Assembly (NCBI GenBank): GCA_947628605.1
Contig: CANRAM010000008.1
Span: forward strand, 1 to 34,855
Direction: 5' to 3'
Source: an uncultured Clostridia bacterium
Lineage (GTDB): Bacteria > Bacillota > Clostridia > TANB77 > CAG-508
DNA: 34,855 bases
Below, piece after piece: positions 1-9,508 of this stretch. The position numbers were made by a program, and so were the translations under genes. The number at the start of each line of letters is the position of its first letter. The first letter of the stretch is position 1. Below the pieces are notes generated by a model. It ran no database searches. It saw nothing but the letters and a program-made list of their open reading frames with translations, and was not told where the DNA came from.

Positions 1-2
1 TT

Positions 3-78
3 TGGTGAGCCATCGCAGACTCGAACTGCGGACAACTTGATTAAAAGTCAAGTGCTCTACCACCTGAGCTAATGGCCC
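3..78 (-). tRNA. tRNA-Lys (anticodon UUU), CCA encoded
   Basis: Reverse complement GGGCCATTAGCTCAGGTGGTAGAGCACTTGACTTTTAATCAAGTTGTCCGCAGTTCGAGTCTGCGATGGCTCACCA folds as a cloverleaf; anticodon loop CTTTTAA. Confidence 0.95.
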
Positions 79-217
79 AAATTTGTACCCAATAAAAACG
101 GTACTTAAATATTCTACTACATTTATAGTTAAATGTCAACATTTTTTTCATATTTTGTTCACATTTTATTAATAAAGTATTTTTCTAAATTGTAAAATGT
201 GTTGCTATTGTAAGTTT

Positions 218-236
218 AGGGCGATTTTATCGCCCT
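218..236. terminator. Inverted repeat, possible terminator
   Basis: AGGGCGAT-TTT-ATCGCCCT, perfect 8-bp stem followed by TTTTAAAATTTT on the + strand. Confidence 0.45.
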
Positions 237-250
237 TTTAAAATTTTCGG

Positions 251-436
251 TTACGCATTTAATTCTTTTACTATTTCTTCTACATCAATTCCGTGTACCA
301 TACATGCTTCTTCAATTGTTTCCTCTTGTGATGCAGGACAACCTAAACAGTGCATTCCTGCATTTAATAAAATTTCTGCCTTTTCTGGTGCATTTTCTAA
401 AAGTTCTCCTATCTTTGTTGTTTTCTCTATCTTCAT
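251..436 (-). CDS. DUF1858-domain small protein
   Basis: 61 aa ORF with LLNAGMHCLGCPASQEETIEEACMVHGID pattern typical of DUF1858; RBS-like AGGAGG upstream. Confidence 0.8.
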   Translation of the reverse strand: MKIEKTTKIGELLENAPEKAEILLNAGMHCLGCPASQEETIEEACMVHGIDVEEIVKELNA

Positions 437-517
437 TATTTCTTCCTCCTTAAATCATTTTTTTATTACTATTTTTCATTATTTTTTCATATTTTATCAT
501 ATTTATTCAAAAAAGTA

Positions 518-546
518 TAGACAAAATCATTTTTTTGTTGTATTAT
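518..546 (+). promoter_or_regulatory. Sigma-A-like promoter for T4SS-like cluster 1
   Basis: TAGACA - 17 nt - TATTAT. Confidence 0.55.
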
Positions 547-598
547 TTTATCTACAAAGTTATTTTTACTTTGTATTAATTTTATAGGTTTGGTGGTG

Positions 599-751
599 AT
601 GCTTATAGAAACATTAATACATCTATTCTTTATCACTTTCCTTATTAATATTTTTATAGTGTTTTACTCTATATATACTTTTTTCGATATTAAAATTTTC
701 CATAATTTACAAGGTGCAAAATTAAATATCAAAAAACGTGATTTAGGTTAG
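599..751 (+). CDS. Small single-TM protein (50 aa) at head of T4SS-like cluster
   Basis: ATG...TAG reading MLIETLIHLFFITFLINIFIVFYSIYTFFDIKIFHNLQGAKLNIKKRDLG; ends 9 nt before the next start. Not in the supplied track (below size cut-off). Confidence 0.5.
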   Translation: MLIETLIHLFFITFLINIFIVFYSIYTFFDIKIFHNLQGAKLNIKKRDLG

Positions 752-760
752 GAGGTTTTT

Positions 761-2488
761 ATGGCTTTAAAAAATTTATTACATCGTTTGCTTTATTGTT
801 TACTATTTTTTATAATTATTTGTATTTCTGGTTTTTTGTTGTTTAAGCCTATTTACTATGCCAATAGTATAATTATTCCATATTCGCTACATCCGTACGA
901 TATATGTATTACAGAACCAGATTTATGGCAAAGTATTAAGTTTTACTTCATTATTTTTTACATTGCTTCTTCTTTTATTTGCAGTAATGCTTTGTACTTG
1001 ATGCTGTTTCACAATAAACGAAAAAAGTTGCATAAAACACACAAAAATATTAATAATGATGCATTGTTATCCACAAATAGTAATCAATTGTTATTATTTA
1101 TTGGTAAAAATGAAAGTGGTAATTTGATTTTTCTTCCAGAGAAGAGTTTGTATCAAAACATTTTAGTTACTGGTACTATTGGCAGTGGCAAAACTAGTTC
1201 TTGTATGTATCCATTTACTAGGCAGTTAATTAGTTATAGAAAAAATGATATAAATTCAAAGTTAGGAATGCTAATTCTCGATGTTAAAGGAAATTATTAT
1301 CGTGAAGTAATTAAATTCGCAAGTAATAGTAATAGGTTAGATGATTTATATGTTATTGAATTAGGTCCAAATGTTAAATATAACCCTCTTGATAAACCTA
1401 ATTTAAAGGCTTCTGTTTTAGCTAATAGGTTAAAAACGATTCTTATGCTGTTTTCCCCTAATAATTCCGATTCATATTGGCTTGATAAGGTTGAGCAGGT
1501 TTTAACAGAATGTATTAAATTTTGTAGGTTATATAACAACGGGTATGTTACTTTTATAGAATTGCATAAACTTATAACTGTTCCAGATTACTTTTCTAAT
1601 AAAGTAACTATTATAAAGGAGCTTTTTTCCTCAGGTAAATTGTCTAGGAAGGATTGCTATGATGCTCTTACTTCAATTGAATTTTTTGAAAAAGAATTTA
1701 ATTCTTTAGATAGCAGAACTTTATCTATTATTAAGTCTGAAATTACTCGTATTACTAATTGTTTTGTTTCAGATTATGATATTATGAATACTTTTTGTCC
1801 TAATAAAGAAGATATTACTTTTTCTGGTTTTAGGGATTTGGTTGATAATGGTAAGATTGTTGTTTTGAATATGAATATTGCTGAATATAGAAATTTATCT
1901 AAGATTATTGCTACATATTTGAAATTAGATTTTCAAACTGAGGTAATGAGTAGGCTTAATAGGTTTTCTTCTAATTCTTTCCGTAGTGTTGCGTTTATTT
2001 GCGATGAATTTCACGAATATTGTACTGCTTCTGATGCTGATTTTTTTGCACAATCTAGGGAAGCAAAATGTATTAATATTGTTGCTACGCAAAGCTATTC
2101 TTCTTTATTAAATTCTATTAATAATCAATATGCTGTTAAGGTTATTATTCAGAATTTAATTAATAAGTTTTGGTTTAGAACTGATGATATTAATACTATT
2201 GATGATATTCAAAAACAGATTGGTAAGGAGGATAAGGTAAAGTTTTCAAAGAGTATTTCTGAGAATGCTAAAGAAACGCATTTTAGTTATTTTACAAATT
2301 CTTTGAATTCTAAAGATTCTAATGTATCTGAAAGTATTAATGAATATATACAAAATGATTATATTTATGATACTAACTTTTTTACTCAGAAGTTACAAAC
2401 TTTTTCTTGTTTATCTTTCTTATCTGATGGATACAAAATTTTAAAACCTATGAAATTAAGTTTAATTCCTTATTTTATGAAATTTTAG
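761..2488 (+). CDS. VirD4/TraG-type coupling protein (T4SS ATPase)
   Basis: N-terminal TM segments, Walker A GTIGSGKTSS, LILDVKGNYY, FICDEFHEYC Walker B, VATQSYSSL motif. Confidence 0.85.
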   Translation: MALKNLLHRLLYCLLFFIIICISGFLLFKPIYYANSIIIPYSLHPYDICITEPDLWQSIKFYFIIFYIASSFICSNALYLMLFHNKRKKLHKTHKNINNDALLSTNSNQLLLFIGKNESGNLIFLPEKSLYQNILVTGTIGSGKTSSCMYPFTRQLISYRKNDINSKLGMLILDVKGNYYREVIKFASNSNRLDDLYVIELGPNVKYNPLDKPNLKASVLANRLKTILMLFSPNNSDSYWLDKVEQVLTECIKFCRLYNNGYVTFIELHKLITVPDYFSNKVTIIKELFSSGKLSRKDCYDALTSIEFFEKEFNSLDSRTLSIIKSEITRITNCFVSDYDIMNTFCPNKEDITFSGFRDLVDNGKIVVLNMNIAEYRNLSKIIATYLKLDFQTEVMSRLNRFSSNSFRSVAFICDEFHEYCTASDADFFAQSREAKCINIVATQSYSSLLNSINNQYAVKVIIQNLINKFWFRTDDINTIDDIQKQIGKEDKVKFSKSISENAKETHFSYFTNSLNSKDSNVSESINEYIQNDYIYDTNFFTQKLQTFSCLSFLSDGYKILKPMKLSLIPYFMKF

Positions 2489-2498
2489 GAGGTATGTT

Positions 2499-2819
2499 AT
2501 GAAAAACAAAAAATTATTTTTTATTTTTATATTGTTTATTATTTTTTACTTTTCTTTTTTCACTACTTCGTATGGTGCTGATTCAAAGTTAGTTAATACT
2601 ATTAATAAAGCTTTTGAAGAAATTCAAAAATGGCTTTTAAAGTTAGCAACTCCAGCAGCTGCTGTTGCTGTTGGGACAGGCGTTTTTATGAAAAAGTTTA
2701 GTTTTGGAGATGAAGAAAGAATTCGTATTGGTAAGAAGTTAATTAATAGTTCTTTATTTTCGTATGCTTTTATATTAGCTATTGATTTGATTTTATCTAC
2801 TATTAAGTCTTTCATTTGA
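2499..2819 (+). CDS. VirB2/TrbC-like pilin subunit (two TM)
   Basis: 106 aa, signal peptide-like N-terminus, two hydrophobic segments, located between VirD4 and VirB6-like genes. Confidence 0.6.
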   Translation: MKNKKLFFIFILFIIFYFSFFTTSYGADSKLVNTINKAFEEIQKWLLKLATPAAAVAVGTGVFMKKFSFGDEERIRIGKKLINSSLFSYAFILAIDLILSTIKSFI

Positions 2820-2835
2820 TAGGATGTGATATTTT

Positions 2836-3714
2836 ATGGAAGAAGAGTTAAATATTACGGAATTAATTATTAATGCTATTAATACTATTTTCCAAATTAT
2901 ATTTTCATCTATTGATAAAAATATATATTCTGTTTTAGATGATATTACTTTTATTAATACTGATATTTTAGATGTTTCATATTTTAGAAATATTTTTGGA
3001 ACTTCTACAACTAACGGTATTTTGTTAATTGCTAATTCACTTGTACTAGGTTTTTTGCTTTATTATTGTGTTAAGTTGATGTTATCTAATTTGTTTATTA
3101 CTCAAGTAGAAAGACCTACCAGTTTTATTTTTAAGTTGATTATTTTTGGTATTTGTATGAATTCATCTATATTTGTATGTGAAAAATGTATTTTCTTTGT
3201 TTCTGCTATTTCGTCGTGCATACAAAAATTAGGTAGTGATTTATTCGGTACTACTATTAGTTTTTCTAGTTTAGTAGATAGGTTGAATGTTATAATTGCA
3301 ATTGAAGAAAGTAGTTTTACTATTTTTTCAATTGATGGATTACTTAAAAGTATTATTTCTATTAGCTTTTTGAATTTAACATTTTCTTATGCAATTCGTT
3401 ATATGATGATAAAAGTGTTTATTTTAATTTCTCCTTTCGCTTTTTTATCTATGAGTATTGCATCTACTTCTGGATTTTTTAAAGCTTGGCTTAAATGTTT
3501 TGCTTCATTGTTGTTTGTACAAATTTTAGTAGCTTTGGTGTTGGTTATTATTTTTTCTTTGGATTTTAATAGTAACAATATATTTTCAAAGTTTTTAATT
3601 TGTGGTGCTATTTTCGCATTATTAAAAGCTAATTCGTATGTTCGTGAATTTATGGGTGGAATTAGTACAGATTTATCAAATGGTTTTAATGGCTTAAAGT
3701 CGTTTATTAGGTAA
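2836..3714 (+). CDS. VirB6/TrbL-like multi-TM T4SS protein
   Basis: 292 aa polytopic membrane protein with central hydrophobic segments; operon context. Confidence 0.6.
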   Translation: MEEELNITELIINAINTIFQIIFSSIDKNIYSVLDDITFINTDILDVSYFRNIFGTSTTNGILLIANSLVLGFLLYYCVKLMLSNLFITQVERPTSFIFKLIIFGICMNSSIFVCEKCIFFVSAISSCIQKLGSDLFGTTISFSSLVDRLNVIIAIEESSFTIFSIDGLLKSIISISFLNLTFSYAIRYMMIKVFILISPFAFLSMSIASTSGFFKAWLKCFASLLFVQILVALVLVIIFSLDFNSNNIFSKFLICGAIFALLKANSYVREFMGGISTDLSNGFNGLKSFIR

Positions 3715-3740
3715 TTTTTTTAGAGAATGGAGATGATTTT

Positions 3741-4022
3741 TTGAAATTTATTTTTCCTCAAAATTATAATTTCAACAGTAAACTTTTTGGTTTTATAGAT
3801 TATTCTACAGCTATTTTAAATATAGTGTGGTTTGTATTTATTTTTTGCCTTGTTAATTTAATATTCTCTAGTATTAATATAAAAATTTTTCTTTTTATAG
3901 TTTTATGCTTTCCTGTACTCATTTTTAGTATTGTGGGATTTAATCACGAGAATATTGTATATGTTTTTTTATATATAAGTAAGTTCTTACGAAGTCCTAA
4001 GATATATTTGTTTATGAAGTAA
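3741..4022 (+). CDS. PrgI/VirB3-like inner membrane protein (TTG start)
   Basis: 93 aa, two TM, C-terminal FLRSPKIYLFMK resembling PrgI family ends; operon context. Confidence 0.5.
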   Translation: MKFIFPQNYNFNSKLFGFIDYSTAILNIVWFVFIFCLVNLIFSSINIKIFLFIVLCFPVLIFSIVGFNHENIVYVFLYISKFLRSPKIYLFMK

Positions 4023-4127
4023 GAAATAAAAAAGGGTTCTATTTTAATTTATAAAGAATTAGTTAAGTAATATAGTATATAGTAAATTTTGTGTTTTTTT
4101 GTTGTATTTATTACTTCAAAATGTTAT

Positions 4128-4157
4128 AATTTCTATATTGCAATTATAGAAATTTTT
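4128..4157 (+). terminator. Hairpin plus T-run upstream of dnaD-like gene
   Basis: AATTTCTATA-TTGCAAT-TATAGAAATT followed by TTT; 20 nt before the dnaD-like start, so could be terminator or leader. Confidence 0.35.
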
Positions 4158-4176
4158 AATATGAGGAGACGTATTT

Positions 4177-5147
4177 ATGAAATTAGAACAGAATGATTTA
4201 TCTATGCTTTTCTCTACTACTGAGATTTCCGATGTTTTCTTTACTGATTATTTATCTCGGTAGTAGTGGAGATTTTATTAAAGTTTATTTGTATATATTA
4301 TTTTTATCAAAATATGGTAAAGATATAAAATTAAACGATTTATCTAAAAAACTTGCTTTGCCACTAAAAACTATTCAAGATGCCTTAAAATATTGGGAAG
4401 ATTTGCGGAGTTTTAGTGAAAAAGCCTACGGGTTATATAGTTTGCAATCTTCAAGAAATTGAATTGCATAAATTATATAAACCAAAATTATCTTCTCGTA
4501 TTGATGTTCAAGCTTCTGCTCAGAACCAATACAGAGCAAAAGCAATAGAAGATATTAATGCATCATTTTTCCAAGGTGTAATGTCTCCATCTTGGTATAA
4601 CGACATTGATTTATGGTTTAAAAAATATGGTTTTGATGAACAAGTTATGGTAGCTTTATTTAGATATTGTTTTGAACGTTCTGCTTTACATAGAAACTAT
4701 ATTCAAACTGTAGCAGATGCTTGGTATAAAAATGATATAAAAACTTTTTCTGATTTGGATTTATATTATCAAAAACAGGAAAAATTAAATACTATAAAAA
4801 AATCTATTGCAAAAAAACTAGGTCTTGCTCGTCCTTTAACACAATATGAAGAAGCATATATTGAAAAATGGATTGTAGATTTTAGTTTTTCTTTTGATGT
4901 AATTGAACTTGCTTTGAAAAAAACAACTTCAAAATCTAACCCAAGTTTTGATTATATTGATAAAATTTTATGCGATTGGAACGATAGAAATTTAAAAACT
5001 GTTTCTTCTGTTCAAAAGTTTTTAGCAGATATGAAAACAAAACAAAAGGATATTAAAGATTTGCAAAAGAAAAGTTATAATAATTATGAGCAAAGGAAAT
5101 ATGATAATTTTGATACGTTGTATGCAAATGTACAAAATAAAGTTTAA
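4177..5147 (+). CDS. DnaD-like replication protein, encoded with two +1 frameshifts at CGG codons (4258-4260 and 4406-4408)
   Basis: ATG at 4177 with AGGAG upstream. Composite: MKLEQNDLSMLFSTTEISDVFFTDYLS-G-SSGDFIKVYLYILFLSKYGKDIKLNDLSKKLALPLKTIQDALKYWEDL-G-VLVKKPTGYIVCNLQEIELHKLYKPKL...; continuous clostridial DnaD-type protein only if C4258 and C4406 are skipped. Confidence 0.85.
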
Positions 5148-5170
5148 TTTTTTAGGAGTTATATTTAAAA

Positions 5171-6163
5171 ATGAATTCTACATTAAAAAGTTTATTAAAA
5201 GAATATGAACAAAAAAGGCTTTTTGCTTTAACTGATTTAGATAATAGAGTGCGTTTGTTATATTCTTCTACCCCTAGATTAGAAGAATTAGAAAACGAGC
5301 TTAATTCTTATGCTTTAAAAGTTGCTAAATCTATTTTATTAGAACCTAATAATGATTATATATCCGACTTACAAAAGAAAATTGAAGATTTGAAAAAGGA
5401 AAAAGCTGATATTTTATCTAAGTTAAATATAGATGATTCTTTCTTTTTGCCTAATTTTGAATGTTCTGAATGTAAAGATACAGGCTATGTTCAAAATGGA
5501 ATACAATTTAATTTGTGCTCTTGTATTAAGCAAAAATTATTCGATATAGAATATAACAAGTCTAATATATGTAACTTAAAAAATGACAATTTTCAAAATT
5601 TTAAATTTGACTTATATTCGGATATAGTTAATGAAGACACTTATTCTTCTAATATATCTCCTCGTGAAAATATTAGAAACATATACGAAATTGCTATGTC
5701 TTTTGTAAAAAATTTTGATAGTTATACAGAAAAAAATTTATTATTTCTTGGTAATACTGGGCTTGGAAAAACTTTTTTATCTAATTGCATTGCAAATGAA
5801 ATTTTAAAAAGTGGTTATACTGTTCTTTATCAAACAGCACCAGTTATGCTTGATACGATTATTGATTATAGATTTAATAAATCTTCTGTTTCTAATATAT
5901 ATGAAAATATTTTAGATGTTGATTTACTAATTATTGATGACTTAGGAACTGAGTGCTTAAATAGTATGAAATTTAGCGAATTATTTAATGTTATTAATAC
6001 ACGTTTGTTAAATCAAAATAACCATATAACTAAGACAATTATTTCTACAAATTTATCTTTGGAAGATTTAAGTAAGAAATATGATGAACGAATTTTTTCA
6101 AGATTTGTTGGGTATTATAATATTTGTAGATTTTTTGGAGATGATATTCGTTTTAAAAAATAA
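5171..6163 (+). CDS. DnaI/DnaC-like helicase loader ATPase
   Basis: CXXC zinc-binding region (CSECKDTGYVQNG...LCSCIKQ), Walker A LGNTGLGKTFLS, Walker B LLIIDDLGTE; follows dnaD-like gene. Confidence 0.85.
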   Translation: MNSTLKSLLKEYEQKRLFALTDLDNRVRLLYSSTPRLEELENELNSYALKVAKSILLEPNNDYISDLQKKIEDLKKEKADILSKLNIDDSFFLPNFECSECKDTGYVQNGIQFNLCSCIKQKLFDIEYNKSNICNLKNDNFQNFKFDLYSDIVNEDTYSSNISPRENIRNIYEIAMSFVKNFDSYTEKNLLFLGNTGLGKTFLSNCIANEILKSGYTVLYQTAPVMLDTIIDYRFNKSSVSNIYENILDVDLLIIDDLGTECLNSMKFSELFNVINTRLLNQNNHITKTIISTNLSLEDLSKKYDERIFSRFVGYYNICRFFGDDIRFKK

Positions 6164-6192
6164 AATTTTTATAACTTTTTTTGTAAAAAGTT

Positions 6193-6225
6193 ACCCACAA
6201 GAAATTAAAATCTTGTGGGTTTTTA
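6193..6225 (+). terminator. Rho-independent terminator
   Basis: ACCCACAAGA-AATTAAAA-TCTTGTGGGT followed by TTTTTA. Confidence 0.85.
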
Positions 6226-6256
6226 TTCACTATTTTTTAAAAATTGTTTATAACTT

Positions 6257-8695
6257 TTAATCTTCTTTTTCCTCTGGTGGAATTGTTTCTATACTTACTA
6301 CTCTTGCTCCGTCGTTTGTTCTCATTAGAGTTACCCCTTGTGTTGACCTTCCTAGTACACTTATTTCTTTTACTGCTAGTCTTATAATTGTTCCTTGGTC
6401 TGTAATTAGCATAACATCTTCATCTTCTCCTGTAATTCTAATTCCAACTATTTTTCCTGTTTTTGGAGTTATTTTATAAGTAATTACTCCTTTTCCTCCT
6501 CTTGTTTGTACTCTATATTCATCAAGTTCAGTTCTTTTTCCAAATCCATTTTCTGTTATAGCAAGTAATGTAGCTTTAGTTCCAGTTATTATTGATTCCA
6601 TTCCTATTACATAATCTTCTTTATCTAATCTTATTCCTATTACTCCTTGTGAAACTCTTCCCATTGGTCGCACGTCTTTTTCATCAAATGTAATGCTCAT
6701 TCCTTCTTTGGTTACTAATACTACATTATCTTGACCGTCTGTTAATCTTACTGCAATAAGTTCATCTTCATCTTTTAATGTTATTCCTTGTAAACCTGTT
6801 TTCCTTGTTGTATTATATTCTGATAATGCTGTTTTCTTAATTAATCCATTCTTTGTTGCCATAAGTAAGTATTTTCCTTCTGCAAAGTTTTGTATTGGTA
6901 TTACTGCTGATATTTTTTCTCCTGCATCAAGGCTTAAAAGATTTACTATTGCTGTTCCTTTAGCTGTTCTACCTGCTTCTGGTATTTCATATCCTTTTAG
7001 TTTATATAATTTACCTTTATTGCTAAAGAATAATATTGTATCGTGTGTTGATGCTGTAAAGATTTGTTTTACAAAATCTTCTTCTCTAGTTGCTATTCCC
7101 GTAATGCCTTTTCCCCCTCTTCTTTGACTCTTATATGTATCTATTGGCATTCTTTTTATATATCCAAAATGAGTTAAAGCTATTACTGTTTGTTCTTCTT
7201 TTATTAAATCTTCAACGTCTAGTTCTCCTTCTGCTGCCATTATTTTTGTTTTTCTTTCGTCTCCAAATTTTTCTTTTATTTCTAATAATTCTTCTTTTAT
7301 TATTTCAAATACTAATTTTTCACTACCTAATATTTCTTTTAGGTGTGCTATTAATTTCATTAATTCATTGTATTCTTCTTCTATTTTCTCTCTTTGCAAT
7401 CCTGAAAGTGTTTTTAATCTCATATCTAGTATTGCTTGTGCTTGTATATCTGTTAATTTAAACCTTTCCATTAATCTTTCTTTTGGGTCATCGTAAGAAG
7501 AACGAATAATATTTATTACTTCATCTATGTTATCTAAAGCAATTTTTAATCCCTCTAATATATGTGCTCTTGCTTCTGCTTTATCTAGTTCAAATTTTGT
7601 TCTTCTTAATACTACTTCTTTTCTATGGTCTAAGTAATAGTCTATGCACTGTCTTAAGGTTAATATTTTTGGTTCTCCTTTTACTAGTGCTAACATTATA
7701 ATTCCAAATGTATCTTGCATTTGTGTGTTTTTATATAATTGATTTAATACAACTTGTGCATTTGCATCTCTTTTTAGTTCTATAACTATTCTTACTCTCG
7801 CATTTCTGTCTGATTCATCTCTTAATTCTGATATTCCTTCTATTCTTTTATCTCTAACTAAGTGTGATATATTTTCTATTAATTTTGCTTTGTTTACTTG
7901 ATATGGTAAGGATTTTACTATTATCCTTTGTTTGTTTCCACTCATTTCTTCTATTTCTGCTTCTGCTCTTACTGTAATTTTTCCTCTTCCTGTTGTGTAT
8001 GCTTGTTTTATTCCTTCACGTCCTAAAATTATTCCTTCCGTAGGGAAATCTGGTCCTTTTATAACTTGCATTAGTTCATCGTCTGTTACATTATCTTCGT
8101 CTATTATCTTTATAATACCATTTATTACTTCTGTTAAATTATGTGGTGGTATGTTTGTAGCCATACCTACAGCTATACCTGATGAACCATTTATTAATAA
8201 TGCTGGTATTTTTGCTGGTAAAACTGTTGGTTCTTGAAGTCTATCGTCATAATTCGGCATAAAATCTACTGTGTTTTTTTCTATGTCTGCTAACATATAG
8301 TTTGATATTTTAGCCATTCTTGCTTCTGTGTACCTCATTGCTGCTGCTCCGTCGCCATCTATTGAACCGAAATTTCCGTGGCCATCTATTAACATATATC
8401 TCATTGAGAAATCTTGTGCAAGCCTTACCATAGCATCATATACAGATGAATCTCCATGTGGATGGTATCTTCCAAGAACTGAACCTACTGTGTTTGCACA
8501 TTTTCTGTATGGTTTATCTGATGTAATTCCTTCTTCGTGCATAGCATATAATATTCTTCTGTGTACTGGTTTAAGTCCATCTCTTACATCTGGTAATGCA
8601 CGTTGTACTATAACGCTCATTGCATAATCGATGTATGATGTTCTCATTTCATTTTCAATATCTCTTTCAATTATTTTTTCACCTGGTCTATCCAT
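6257..8695 (-). CDS. gyrA: DNA gyrase subunit A
   Basis: 812 aa; YAMSVIVQRALPDVRDGLKPVHRRILYAM, GDGAAAMRYTE; full length, no in-frame CGG. Confidence 0.98.
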   Translation of the reverse strand: MDRPGEKIIERDIENEMRTSYIDYAMSVIVQRALPDVRDGLKPVHRRILYAMHEEGITSDKPYRKCANTVGSVLGRYHPHGDSSVYDAMVRLAQDFSMRYMLIDGHGNFGSIDGDGAAAMRYTEARMAKISNYMLADIEKNTVDFMPNYDDRLQEPTVLPAKIPALLINGSSGIAVGMATNIPPHNLTEVINGIIKIIDEDNVTDDELMQVIKGPDFPTEGIILGREGIKQAYTTGRGKITVRAEAEIEEMSGNKQRIIVKSLPYQVNKAKLIENISHLVRDKRIEGISELRDESDRNARVRIVIELKRDANAQVVLNQLYKNTQMQDTFGIIMLALVKGEPKILTLRQCIDYYLDHRKEVVLRRTKFELDKAEARAHILEGLKIALDNIDEVINIIRSSYDDPKERLMERFKLTDIQAQAILDMRLKTLSGLQREKIEEEYNELMKLIAHLKEILGSEKLVFEIIKEELLEIKEKFGDERKTKIMAAEGELDVEDLIKEEQTVIALTHFGYIKRMPIDTYKSQRRGGKGITGIATREEDFVKQIFTASTHDTILFFSNKGKLYKLKGYEIPEAGRTAKGTAIVNLLSLDAGEKISAVIPIQNFAEGKYLLMATKNGLIKKTALSEYNTTRKTGLQGITLKDEDELIAVRLTDGQDNVVLVTKEGMSITFDEKDVRPMGRVSQGVIGIRLDKEDYVIGMESIITGTKATLLAITENGFGKRTELDEYRVQTRGGKGVITYKITPKTGKIVGIRITGEDEDVMLITDQGTIIRLAVKEISVLGRSTQGVTLMRTNDGARVVSIETIPPEEKED

Positions 8696-8777
8696 TAAAC
8701 TCCCTCTTTTTTTGTATATTTTTAACCTTCTTAATTATACTTTAACGTGCTAAAAATTGCAAGAAAAACGAGAAATT

Positions 8778-9497
8778 TTAATTTAATTTTTTCGCAAGTT
8801 CTATTTCTTCATTTGATAATTCAAATTTTATTCCTTTACTTTTTATTAATTTATGTAAATTTTGTACTGTCCTTGCTTTTTCAAATGTTTCTTCTATAGG
8901 AACAAGTTCTTTTATTTTTGTTTGTATTTTATCGTATTCTAATTCCATTTTGTGAAAGTTTTGTTCTTTATAATATTTATTCCAATCTTCTATGTATTGA
9001 TTTAGTTTTTCTATTCCTTTTAGTTGTGTAGTTAAAGTAGTTTCTATATTACTTTGTATATTGCTAACTATTATATCTTTCCCGCTTTTTATTATTCCTT
9101 CAACATCCTTTGGTAATAATCCACTTTGTTTTGCAACTTTAAGACCAAAATCTATACAGTCTGATAATGTATCTATTAATCCTCCTTCCTCTACGGCTGT
9201 TTGCATTTGCGACACATTATCGAATTTTCCTGTTAGTATTCCCATTGCACTTTTTCCTACATCTATTGCTGATTCTACCGTTTTATTTATTCCTTCTTTA
9301 AATCCCTCTTTTATTATTGTATCCTTAATTTCAATAATTTGATTTTCTATTGCATTAGGTAATAAGTATCTTATTCCAACATTAATTGCAGAATTTATAG
9401 TTTTACCTAGAGTTGTTCCTAGAAATTCATTTTGATTTTCTTTGGTAACTTCTAAATTTTGATTATTATTTCTTTCATTTTCTATTTGTAATTCCAT
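8778..9497 (-). CDS. Uncharacterised protein of T4SS-like cluster 2
   Basis: 239 aa ORF, co-oriented with and directly downstream of the TadZ-like gene; no family recognised. Confidence 0.6.
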   Translation of the reverse strand: MELQIENERNNNQNLEVTKENQNEFLGTTLGKTINSAINVGIRYLLPNAIENQIIEIKDTIIKEGFKEGINKTVESAIDVGKSAMGILTGKFDNVSQMQTAVEEGGLIDTLSDCIDFGLKVAKQSGLLPKDVEGIIKSGKDIIVSNIQSNIETTLTTQLKGIEKLNQYIEDWNKYYKEQNFHKMELEYDKIQTKIKELVPIEETFEKARTVQNLHKLIKSKGIKFELSNEEIELAKKLN

Positions 9498-9508
9498 TTT
9501 ATCACTTC

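Noticed and set aside
7135-7461. Antisense ORFs from the track over gyrA, dnaN, VirB4 etc. (e.g. 7135-7461, 7932-8237, 11392-11622)
   Set aside because: Low-complexity hydrophobic translations opposite strongly conserved genes, no RBS or family; AT-rich antisense artefacts.
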